From an uncultured bacterium (GTDB taxonomy: Bacteria > Verrucomicrobiota > Kiritimatiellia > CAIVKH01): a stretch of 64,000 nt of DNA. Shown one piece after another: positions 52,641 through 59,841 of the stretch. The stretch covers positions 17,538 to 81,537 of the forward strand of contig CALGMT010000013.1 in the NCBI GenBank assembly GCA_937958885.1, in the 5' to 3' direction. The position numbers and the translations under genes were made by a program. Positions within the stretch are counted from its first letter, which is position 1; every line of letters starts with the position of its first letter. The notes under the pieces were generated by a model. The model worked only from the letters and a program-made list of their open reading frames with translations. It was not told where the DNA came from and searched no databases.

Positions 52641-53687
52641 ATGCATCTCGATGCGGCACGCGTAAAAGCCCGAGCCTTGGAGCTGGGCTTCGATATTGCG
52701 GGAATCGCGCGCGCGGGCCGCGCGGAGCGGGCGGCAGCGTTTCACGCATGGTTGGAAGCCGGGCGGCATGCCGACATGGCGTGGATCGCGCGCGAGCCGG
52801 AGCGGCGCTGCGAAATCAGCCGCGTGCTGCCGGAAGCGCGCTCGATGATTGTGGTCGGCCTCTCGTATTTTATCGCCGATCCGCCTCCCGAATACTGGAG
52901 CGATCCCTTGCGCGGCCGCATCGCGCGCTACGCCTGGGGCCGCGACTACCACGACGAACTGCTCCCGCGTCTGCGCGAACTCGCGGCATGGCTTGACGCC
53001 GAGGCCGGCCGCCCGGTCGCGCACCGGGCCTATGTGGACACCGGCCCCGTGCTGGAACGCGAATGGGCCGCTCGGGCGGGACTTGGATTTATCGGCAAAC
53101 ACACGCTGTTGATTCATCCCGAGTGGGGGTCGTATCTCTTTCTCGGCGAGCTCTTGGTCGATCTCGACCTCGAGCCGGATCCGCCCGGGGACGATCGCCT
53201 TGGAACCTGCGGCAGTTGTCGGCGCTGTCAGGATATCTGTCCCACGCACGCCTTTCCCGCGCCGTACATCCTCGACAGCCGCCTGTGCATTTCCTACCTG
53301 ACCATTGAACATCGCGGCGCGATTCCCGAAGCGTTGCGCCCGAAGATGGGCAACTGGATTTACGGGTGCGACGAGTGCCAGCAGGTTTGTCCGTGGGTCA
53401 AGCAGTTCTCCCGACCGGGACGCGCTCGTTTTCTGAACTACGATCCCGAATGGATCGCCCCCCGCCTGGCCGACTTGGCGGCGCTTGACGAAGAAAGATT
53501 CCGCGCGCGTTTTCGCGGCTCGCCGATCCCGCGGACAAAGCGGCGCGGGTTGTTGCGAAATGTCTGCATCGCGCTCGGCAATTCCGGGAGCGCAGAAGCG
53601 ATTCCGCCGCTTGAAATCGCCGCGCGCGACCCAGACCCGCTGATTGCCGAGCACGCCCGCTGGTCCCTCGCGCGGCTCGTCCGATGA
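52641..53687 (+). CDS. queG: Epoxyqueuosine reductase QueG
   Basis: A 348-residue iron-sulfur/cobalamin enzyme, last step of queuosine synthesis in tRNA. The N-terminal domain has YVDTGPVLEREWAARAGLGF and GKHTLLIHPEWGSYLFLGEL. Two 4Fe-4S clusters are bound by CGSCRRCQDICPTHAF and CDECQQVCPW. The end (RGLLRNVCIALGNSG; EHARWSLARL) is a HEAT-like tail of the family. It starts 70 bp after ilvN and may be read through from it. Confidence 0.96.
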   Translation: MHLDAARVKARALELGFDIAGIARAGRAERAAAFHAWLEAGRHADMAWIAREPERRCEISRVLPEARSMIVVGLSYFIADPPPEYWSDPLRGRIARYAWGRDYHDELLPRLRELAAWLDAEAGRPVAHRAYVDTGPVLEREWAARAGLGFIGKHTLLIHPEWGSYLFLGELLVDLDLEPDPPGDDRLGTCGSCRRCQDICPTHAFPAPYILDSRLCISYLTIEHRGAIPEALRPKMGNWIYGCDECQQVCPWVKQFSRPGRARFLNYDPEWIAPRLADLAALDEERFRARFRGSPIPRTKRRGLLRNVCIALGNSGSAEAIPPLEIAARDPDPLIAEHARWSLARLVR

Positions 53688-53692
53688 TGTGA

Positions 53693-53705
53693 ACAGAGCA
53701 TGAAA
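53693..53705 (+). repeat. Remnant of a 31-bp repeat unit
   Basis: ACAGAGCATGAAA six bases after the queG stop matches the core of the doublet units (ACAGAGCATGGAA) with one base lost. No flanking A/T run remains. Confidence 0.35.
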
Positions 53706-53755
53706 TCCGTGCGCGCATTACGCCATCAATCGCGACGCCGGTCACCCCATTCCCG

Positions 53756-54352
53756 CCGCTGGAAATTTATGACATCACACTTCCGCCGACGGAGCGGCGA
53801 ACCTGCAGCACCAGAAAGACCTCGCCGATTCGAGGAACGCCGCAGTCTGCGCCCACTTCAACAGCCTCTCCCTCTCCCGCCGCGCGGGAGAGGGCGGGGG
53901 TGAGGGCGACGATCCATCAGCTCGGCGGGCTCTGAGATTCCGCTCTTCCGTTTCCTTTCAATAATCGCGCCACAGTTGTAGCTCCGGCGCTCTGGCCGCT
54001 GGAAATTTATGACATCACACTTCCGCCGACGGAGCGGCGAACCTGCAGCACCAGAAAGACCGCGCCGATTCGAGGAACGCCGCAGTCTGCGCCCGCATCC
54101 ACAGCATCCCCCTCTCCCGCTGCGCGGGAGAGGGCGGGGGTGAGGGCGACGATCCATCAGCTCGGCGGGCTCTGAGATCCCGCTCTTCCGTTTCCTTTCA
54201 ATAATCGCGCCACAGTTGTAGCTCCGGCGCTCCGCCGCTGGAAATTTATGACATCACACTTCCGCCGACGGAGCGGCGAACCTGCAGCACCAGAAAGACC
54301 GCGCCGATTCGAGGATCGCCGCAGTCTGCGCCCGCATCCACAGCATCCCCCT
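53756..54352 (+). repeat. Tandem 240-bp repeats, two full copies and one truncated
   Basis: Copies start at 53756, 53996 and 54235 (CCGCTGGAAATTTATGACATC), periods 240 and 239 bp. Each has a CTTCCGCCGACGGAGCGGCG block, a CTCTCCCGC/GCGGGAGAG hairpin, GGTGAGGGCGACGATC, and ends GTTGTAGCTCCGGCGCTC. The third is cut off at the hairpin near 54352 by other sequence. Confidence 0.9.
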
Positions 54353-54382
54353 TTCCACCGTGTGGAAGAGGATCATGCCGGT

Positions 54383-54441
54383 CATCGATCAGATACACGC
54401 CTATTTCACCCTATGAGAAAATTCAGCGCCTGACCCCTTTT
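54383..54441 (-). repeat. GGGGTCAGGCGCTGAATTTT-type element, single copy
   Basis: On the minus strand it reads AAAAGGGGTCAGGCGCTGAA and then TTTTCTCATAGGGTGAAATA and continues to ATCTGATCGATG. The same unit occurs twice in tandem, in opposite orientation, at 63.8-64.0 kb. Confidence 0.85.
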
Positions 54442-54445
54442 TTCC

Positions 54446-54488
54446 GCCGCCCCCTCTCCCGCCGAGCGGGAGAGGGTTGGGGTGAGGG
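54446..54488. repeat. CCCTCTCCCGC hairpin repeat
   Basis: CCCTCTCCCGC and GCGGGAGAGGG flank a short CGA-type loop, followed by TTGGGGTGAGGG. The same hairpin is found in every 240-bp copy and near the window end. Confidence 0.75.
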
Positions 54489-54496
54489 TCCTGGAG

Positions 54497-54560
54497 TTTC
54501 AAAAATTTTTTACAGAGTATGGAACTTTGTAAAAAAGTTTTTACAGAGCATGGAACTTTA
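54497..54560 (+). repeat. 31-bp repeat doublet, copy 3
   Basis: Cores ACAGAGTATGG (54512-54522) and ACAGAGCATGG (54543-54553) are again 31 bp apart. The end of unit 2, AACTTTA, supplies the TAA stop codon of the converging MauE-like gene. Confidence 0.85.
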
Positions 54561-55010
54561 GCGCGCGGCAGGTCGCGCCGGAAGCCAGCGCCAGGCCAGA
54601 ACAGTCAGGAACAGAAGGCCGACGTTTCGCGCGACGTTGAGCCACGTCATCGCTTCGCCGCCGGAAACGGAGAAACAGCCGCAGGCCATATCGATCCCGC
54701 GATGGAGATTGATGCTCACCGCGCCAATGAAAACCAGCAGCATGACGCCCACCCCCACCAACGCGCCGCGCCGCAGCGGCGGGACCGCGAGAAGCGCAAG
54801 CGCGCAAACGGCCTCGAACCAGGGCAAAAACACCGCGATCGGATTGATCAGCGCGTCGGGCAACAAATGGTAGCGATAGACCGCTTCGGCAAATCCGGCG
54901 GGATCGCGAATCTTCGGCCACGCGGCAAATAAAAAAACCGCGGCAATAAAAAGTCGAATCGCGTTCGCCGCCAGCGCGCGCGCTGCGGGAGACATGGCCG
55001 CAGCGCTCAT
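54558..55010 (-). CDS. MauE/DoxX-like redox membrane protein
   Basis: A 150-residue protein with four membrane helices. RLFIAAVFLFAAWPKIRDPAGFAEAVYRYHLLPD opens the family, and DMACGCFSVSG is the paired-Cys motif of the MauE branch, linked in other bacteria to disulfide/thiol exchange across the membrane. Its ATG overlaps the rhodanese stop as ATGA. Its TAA stop lies within a 31-bp repeat doublet. With the rhodanese and DUF1573 genes it forms a likely sulfur/redox unit. Confidence 0.82.
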   Translation of the reverse strand: MSAAAMSPAARALAANAIRLFIAAVFLFAAWPKIRDPAGFAEAVYRYHLLPDALINPIAVFLPWFEAVCALALLAVPPLRRGALVGVGVMLLVFIGAVSINLHRGIDMACGCFSVSGGEAMTWLNVARNVGLLFLTVLAWRWLPARPAAR

Positions 55011-55507
55011 CGCTCAATCTCCCCGCCGGCCTGCTGCCAGGCCTGAATGCCGCCGACGTACAGCACGAGATTGGTGTGCCCGTGGCCGAGTAGAAAGAGG
55101 CAAAGCTGGAGCGATTCGTCGCAGGTCTGGCCTGAACAATAAATCACGGCGCGCTGGCCGGACGCGAGCAGGTCGGCGTAATCGGGATAAAACTCCGAGC
55201 GGCGCGAGTCGGGGAAGGGCAGGGCGCCGGGCAGACGGCCGGCGTCGTAATCCTTGATCGAACGCGCGTCGAACAGCAGCGCCGAACCGTCGGCGATGAA
55301 GGCCCGGATGTCCTCGGTCTCCGCAAGGGCGAGGCCGGCTTGGAGGGCCTTGGTCTGCACGCGGGCCGACCAGCTCTCGGACCAGGGGATGCGCGTCGGC
55401 GACAAGGTCTGCGCGAGGGCGCCGAAGACCAGCGCCGCAAGGAGTAACAGCAGGACTTGCGCGCCCGGACTCCATCGATCTGCGGTTGGGCGATTGGATT
55501 CGGTCAT
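55007..55507 (-). CDS. Membrane-anchored rhodanese-like sulfurtransferase
   Basis: A 166-residue protein with an N-terminal membrane helix (VLLLLLAALVFGALAQTL) and a rhodanese domain from about residue 65. The active loop is YCSGQTCDES, with the catalytic Cys first; FDARSIKDYDAGRLPGALPF is the typical first half. It should face the periplasm. The ATG at 55507 opens the short soluble head before the helix. It overlaps the MauE-like gene by 4 bp and follows the DUF1573 gene by 88 bp. Confidence 0.88.
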   Translation of the reverse strand: MTESNRPTADRWSPGAQVLLLLLAALVFGALAQTLSPTRIPWSESWSARVQTKALQAGLALAETEDIRAFIADGSALLFDARSIKDYDAGRLPGALPFPDSRRSEFYPDYADLLASGQRAVIYCSGQTCDESLQLCLFLLGHGHTNLVLYVGGIQAWQQAGGEIER

Positions 55508-55595
55508 GGCGTTGTCGTCCGCGCATCTCGCGGGCGGCGGCTCCGCTGCCTCGCGCGGCCCCAATGCTCGACGGATGGTTCGACGTTCCCTCCGA

Positions 55596-56585
55596 TTAGT
55601 TGACGCGAATCGGGACGTCGATCACACCGCTCGCGCGCGAGTGGATCCGCAATACGCGTCCGTTCATCTCGCGGTTCGGCACCAGATTGCTGAGCTGAAT
55701 TCGCAGCCCGTTCGCGCCGAACGGCTGGGTCACCACGTGCACAGAGGGATCGGGCGGCTCGACGCCGTCGATCTCGACGGGCGCGCCGTCGGCGTTGCGG
55801 AGGAGCACGAATCGCGAGACGGGCGCGTCGGCGGGTTGGTCGAACACAATCTCGCGCGGCGCGACGATGACCTCGCGGGCGGCAATAAAGGTGACGGGCA
55901 CCTCAATGGCGTCGCGCTTCGGGTGATCTGTGCGGATCACGACCCTGGCGTGGAAGGCGCCGCCTTCGAGCGGGTCGTTGAGCGCGAGGTCCACGCGATA
56001 GGCTTTGCGGTCCTCAACGGTGTGAACGTGCGCTTGAAGCTGCTCCGACGTGGACTCGACTGCGGTGATGCTGTATTCGCCGCCATCGCCGCTTGAAAGA
56101 AACACACTCGCCGTCGGCCGGCTGCCGGGAACGACGCGGGGTTGGGTGATTTGGGGCGGCTGAACGTTGATCGCCGATCCGACGACGCCCCGAAGCGTGA
56201 GGACCAGTTGCCGTGTCTGCGGGTCGTTTGAATCAATCACAATTGTTTTCTGCTGCGGCCCGCTGCGCCCCTGGAGGGAGAGACGCGAGGAAATCTGCGA
56301 CTCGCCGCCGGGCGGGATGCTCTGGCTGGAGATATTCGCGACGGTGCATCCGCAGGAGGCATGAACCCGCGAGATTTCAAGCGTGAGCGTGCCCTCGTTG
56401 CGAATGGTGAACGTGTGTTCGACCACCGTGGAGGCGTCCACGGTTCCGTAGTCAAAGACCGGCTCGTCGCAGACGATGCGGGGGGCATTGGTTGTGCCGG
56501 GCTGTTGAGCCAGGCCCCGCGCGGGGGCGGCGGCCAAAAGGACGGCCATGGACAAGGGAAGCAACAGAGTGCGGATGGCATGCAT
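55596..56585 (-). CDS. DUF1573 exported protein
   Basis: A 329-residue exported protein with a signal peptide (cut near RGLAQ). FDYGTVDASTVVEHTFTIRN followed by ASCGCTVANIS is the DUF1573 motif, with the CGC that is conserved in the family; two further Ig-like beta domains follow to the end. Function unknown. It lies directly upstream of the rhodanese and MauE-like genes on the same strand; the paired Cys in all three suggest a common thiol-based task. This is inference from gene order. Confidence 0.9.
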   Translation of the reverse strand: MHAIRTLLLPLSMAVLLAAAPARGLAQQPGTTNAPRIVCDEPVFDYGTVDASTVVEHTFTIRNEGTLTLEISRVHASCGCTVANISSQSIPPGGESQISSRLSLQGRSGPQQKTIVIDSNDPQTRQLVLTLRGVVGSAINVQPPQITQPRVVPGSRPTASVFLSSGDGGEYSITAVESTSEQLQAHVHTVEDRKAYRVDLALNDPLEGGAFHARVVIRTDHPKRDAIEVPVTFIAAREVIVAPREIVFDQPADAPVSRFVLLRNADGAPVEIDGVEPPDPSVHVVTQPFGANGLRIQLSNLVPNREMNGRVLRIHSRASGVIDVPIRVN

Positions 56586-56645
56586 ACAAATTAAGATACC
56601 TAATTTCGCCGCGCGTTCAATCGCAGGATGCGCTTGGCGGAGGGT

Positions 56646-57905
56646 TCATGGAAGGGCCCCGGCTGCGCCGAGGGCGAGCAGCTTCTCGTGGATGCGCTGT
56701 GCGATGAACTCGAGGCCGGGCTGCTCGAAGTGAATGCCGTCGGCGGAGAAGAGGGCGTCGTATGTGGGGTCGTCCATGATCGAGGCGAGATCGAGCAGCT
56801 CCGCGCCGGTCGCGGCGGCGACCTCGCGCACGATGGCCACGTAGTCTTGGTGTGCGCGATTGCCATCCTCGATGCTGTGCACACTGCGGCCGCGCACCGC
56901 GCCGGGGGTCAGGGTCCGGCTTGGCGCGGTGATCAGGATCGGCACGGCATCGATCGCGCGCACCTCCTCGATAAATCGGGTCAGCGTGGCGCGAAAAAGC
57001 TCGGGCGGGACTCTGAAGGTTTTGTTGTCTTCCGTCTCCTCGGCATCGTGCGCGCGCTGGCGCACGGCTCGCGCGAGCGCGCCGAACATGCGTTTCTTTT
57101 GAAGACCGGCAGTCAGATTGGCGCGCAGCGGATGCAGGCGCACGGCCATGCGGAGGTGATCGGGTTGCTTGTGCAGCCAGTGATCGTTCCAGCCATAATA
57201 AAGGGTGACCACGTCGGGCTGAAAGTTGCGGACGGTCAACTGAAATTGACGCAACCCCTGCATCGAGGAGTATCCGTAAACGCCGGTGTTGCAGGCCTGC
57301 CAAGGCGCGGGCGTGGGAGGGGCCGATTGAAGCAACATGTGCAGCAGGACGCTATAGGGCGGCTTGCCTTGCGCGGTGCAGGAATCGCCCATCGCGATCA
57401 CGCGCCGGGTGCCCGGCAGCTTTCCCGCCGCAAATTCCTGATCGCGAAATCCAAGGCTGTTGATGGTGATGCCGTCCCAATCAATTCCGGGCGCGAATCG
57501 CCACAACAGTTCGGGATCCTCAATCACTTTTTCGTCGCCCGGTCTGGGAAGGGAATCGATGTTTTCCTGCCCGCGGATCACGATCGGCGATGCCGCCTCC
57601 GGTTCGACGCCTGCCAGGGCGAGCGCCCCTTCCAGCGCGATAAAGAATCCCCAAGTGGCCAACCAGGAGGCGGCGCATTTTTTCATTAACGGTCGCGACA
57701 GAAATCCGCCGGGAATCCCGCGGCTGCGATTCCACGCGCGTGCGGCAAAGAGCAGAAGGGGCACAAGGATGGGCTTCCACCCCCAACGGATGGACAAGGA
57801 GATCGGACCGCTCTCGATTCGGAAGGGATCAAACAGCCACGCCATCGGCAACGCGACGAGAGCAAGAAGCAATGCGTAGTCGAGTAGCCCAGCCAGTCGT
57901 TTCAT
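56646..57905 (-). CDS. Membrane-anchored SGNH/GDSL hydrolase
   Basis: A 419-residue protein. Two to three N-terminal membrane helices (to about residue 105) are followed by a SGNH domain: VIAMGDSCTAQG with the catalytic Ser, NTGVYGYSSMQG with the Gly, YYGWNDHW with the Asn, and ADGIHFEQPG with Asp and His. Such proteins often remove or add acyl groups on envelope glycans. The ATG at 57905 is preferred to an upstream GTG at 57917. It is oriented away from the tamA gene. Confidence 0.88.
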   Translation of the reverse strand: MKRLAGLLDYALLLALVALPMAWLFDPFRIESGPISLSIRWGWKPILVPLLLFAARAWNRSRGIPGGFLSRPLMKKCAASWLATWGFFIALEGALALAGVEPEAASPIVIRGQENIDSLPRPGDEKVIEDPELLWRFAPGIDWDGITINSLGFRDQEFAAGKLPGTRRVIAMGDSCTAQGKPPYSVLLHMLLQSAPPTPAPWQACNTGVYGYSSMQGLRQFQLTVRNFQPDVVTLYYGWNDHWLHKQPDHLRMAVRLHPLRANLTAGLQKKRMFGALARAVRQRAHDAEETEDNKTFRVPPELFRATLTRFIEEVRAIDAVPILITAPSRTLTPGAVRGRSVHSIEDGNRAHQDYVAIVREVAAATGAELLDLASIMDDPTYDALFSADGIHFEQPGLEFIAQRIHEKLLALGAAGALP

Positions 57906-58080
57906 GTGGCGGCGCACACTATCGGGGATTCCCCGAATGGCAAGCCCAATCGCCGCTCGCCTCCCGCGCGGCTACCCGATAGGAAGCGGATGAGTGAGCG
58001 CCACATAAAATAAAGCGCCCGGCGACGCGGAACTTGAATCGACTTTCGCGCCGTGCGGGGGTCGCGCATACTCCTTTTGC

Positions 58081-59841
58081 ATGCGCCATCTTTCACGAAT
58101 CGCGCGATGGACCGTCGGTCTCGCCTTCCTCGCCGCCGCGCCGGCGCGCGGGCAGGATGACGCGGCCTACCGCGTGCGTTTCCGCGATGCGCCGGAACGC
58201 GGGATCGTTCGGATGCTGCGCGAACACTGCGAAACCTATTCGCTGCGCGATCGACCGCCGCCGACCGACACGCTGTTGCGGCGGCGCGCGGAACAGGACC
58301 TGCCGATTGTGCGCGACGTGCTTCGCGCGGCGGGATATTATGGAGCCGATCCGCGCGTAGAGTTGATCGCCTCAACGCCGCGCCGCGTGGTGTTTCATCT
58401 GAACCCCGGCCCGCGCTACCGGCTCGGAGAGGTCGAACGCGTCGCAGCGATTCCGACCCTTGCGCGCCTCCGCGCGATGGGCTGGAGTCGGCATATGCCC
58501 GCGCGCGCGGCGGCGCTGCTCGCCGCCGAGCAGGAATGGCTCGCCCACGTGCACGCGCAAGGCTATCCATTCGCGAAATATACGCTGCGTCGCTACACGC
58601 TCGACCACGAAGCGCGCCGCGTGCATGTCCGCCTCGAAATCGATCCGGGCCCCGCGGCGGTTTGGGGCGCCATATCGGTGACGGGCGCCGTCCGCGTACG
58701 CGAGGGGTTTCTACGGGATGAACTCTCTCTCGCGCCGGGCGCGCGCTATGACCCCGCTCGGCTCGATGAGAGCCGCGCCCGATTGATCCGCCTCGGGCTC
58801 TTCTCGTCTGTGGCGCTCGCGCCGGCCGCGGAAGTGGACGAGGAGGGTCGGCTCCCCGTCGAACTTGCTGTGCGCGAGCGGCGCCCGCGCACGATCGCGG
58901 CGGGCGTCCGCTACACAACCGACGAAGGGTGGGGCGCGCGCGGCGAGTGGGAGCATCGCAACCTCGGCGGTCGCGCCGAGCGCCTGCGTCTTTCCGCGGA
59001 CTACGGCGAGTCCGCCCGCGCGCTGGAGGCGCGGCTCGCGATGCCGCAGTTCGGCCGTCCGCGTCAGCGACTCCTGCTCACCGCGCGCGCGGCGGATGAA
59101 ACGCCGGACGCCTACAGCAGCCGCAGTTTTCGCTCCAGCGCGATGTTGGAACGCGAATGGAGGCAATTGCTCTGGGTCCGCGGCGGCGCGGCGTTCCGCT
59201 TGAGCGAGGTGGATCAATTCGACGAAGACAGAAACTTCGTGTTTCTTTCGCTCCCGTTCGAGACGGACTGGAACACGAGCGGAAATCCGCTCGATCCGCG
59301 CGGCGGGTTCCGGCTGTTTGCCCGCGCCGAACCGTTCTTCGATGTCGAACAAAAAGATCGCGGCTTCTTCAAGTCGGCCTTCACGCTGAATCGATATCAA
59401 CAACTGAACCGCGAGCGCACCTGGCTGCTCGCCGGTCGTGTGACCGCGGGATCTATCGCGGGCACCAGCGCGAGCCGAGTGCCGGCAGACGAACGCTTTT
59501 ATGCGGGCGGCGGCGGCTCGGTTCGCGGGTACGCCTATCAAACCGTCGGACCGTTGCGCGACGGGGAACCGCTCGGCGGCCGATCGCTGCTCGAGGTCTC
59601 CGGCGAGCTGCGCGCGCAGGCGACCGAGTCGCTGGGATTCGTGCTCTTCCTCGACGGCGGCACGGCCTACGAGAAAAATGTGCCGGACTTCGACGAACCG
59701 TTTCGCTGGGGCGGCGGCGTCGGAGTCCGCTATTTTACCGCGGTCGGCCCGCTCCGCGCGGATATCGCGTTTCCGTTCGACCGGCGGCGCGAGTTCGACA
59801 AGGCCTATCAATTTTATCTGAGCCTCGGACAGGCGTTCTAA
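58081..59841 (+). CDS. tamA: TamA, Omp85-family outer membrane assembly factor
   Basis: A 586-residue outer-membrane protein with a signal peptide, three POTRA-like domains (about 30-265), and a 16-strand barrel. In the barrel DERFYAGGGGSVRGYAYQ contains the VRGY motif of loop 6, characteristic of Omp85 proteins, and the protein ends in Phe as outer-membrane barrels do. The immediately following gene encodes TamB, its known partner. Together they bring autotransporters and lipids into the outer membrane. The stop TAA is followed at once by the tamB ATG. Confidence 0.94.
   Translation: MRHLSRIARWTVGLAFLAAAPARGQDDAAYRVRFRDAPERGIVRMLREHCETYSLRDRPPPTDTLLRRRAEQDLPIVRDVLRAAGYYGADPRVELIASTPRRVVFHLNPGPRYRLGEVERVAAIPTLARLRAMGWSRHMPARAAALLAAEQEWLAHVHAQGYPFAKYTLRRYTLDHEARRVHVRLEIDPGPAAVWGAISVTGAVRVREGFLRDELSLAPGARYDPARLDESRARLIRLGLFSSVALAPAAEVDEEGRLPVELAVRERRPRTIAAGVRYTTDEGWGARGEWEHRNLGGRAERLRLSADYGESARALEARLAMPQFGRPRQRLLLTARAADETPDAYSSRSFRSSAMLEREWRQLLWVRGGAAFRLSEVDQFDEDRNFVFLSLPFETDWNTSGNPLDPRGGFRLFARAEPFFDVEQKDRGFFKSAFTLNRYQQLNRERTWLLAGRVTAGSIAGTSASRVPADERFYAGGGGSVRGYAYQTVGPLRDGEPLGGRSLLEVSGELRAQATESLGFVLFLDGGTAYEKNVPDFDEPFRWGGGVGVRYFTAVGPLRADIAFPFDRRREFDKAYQFYLSLGQAF

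Larger units (their letters stand above)
53688..54557. other. Gene-free repeat block between queG and the MauE-like gene
   Basis: The 870 bp are almost wholly repetitive: a single 31-bp-core remnant, two full and one truncated copy of a 240-bp repeat, a 60-bp GGGGTCAG-type element in reverse, a palindromic CCCTCTCCCGC hairpin repeat, and a 31-bp doublet. Short open frames here are by-products of the repeats. Confidence 0.75.

Noticed and set aside
53756..54430. Recurring short open frames starting MTSHFRRRSGE as a peptide family
   Set aside because: They exist only because the 240-bp repeat is duplicated; there is no ribosome binding site and the frame is not kept in the inverted copy.
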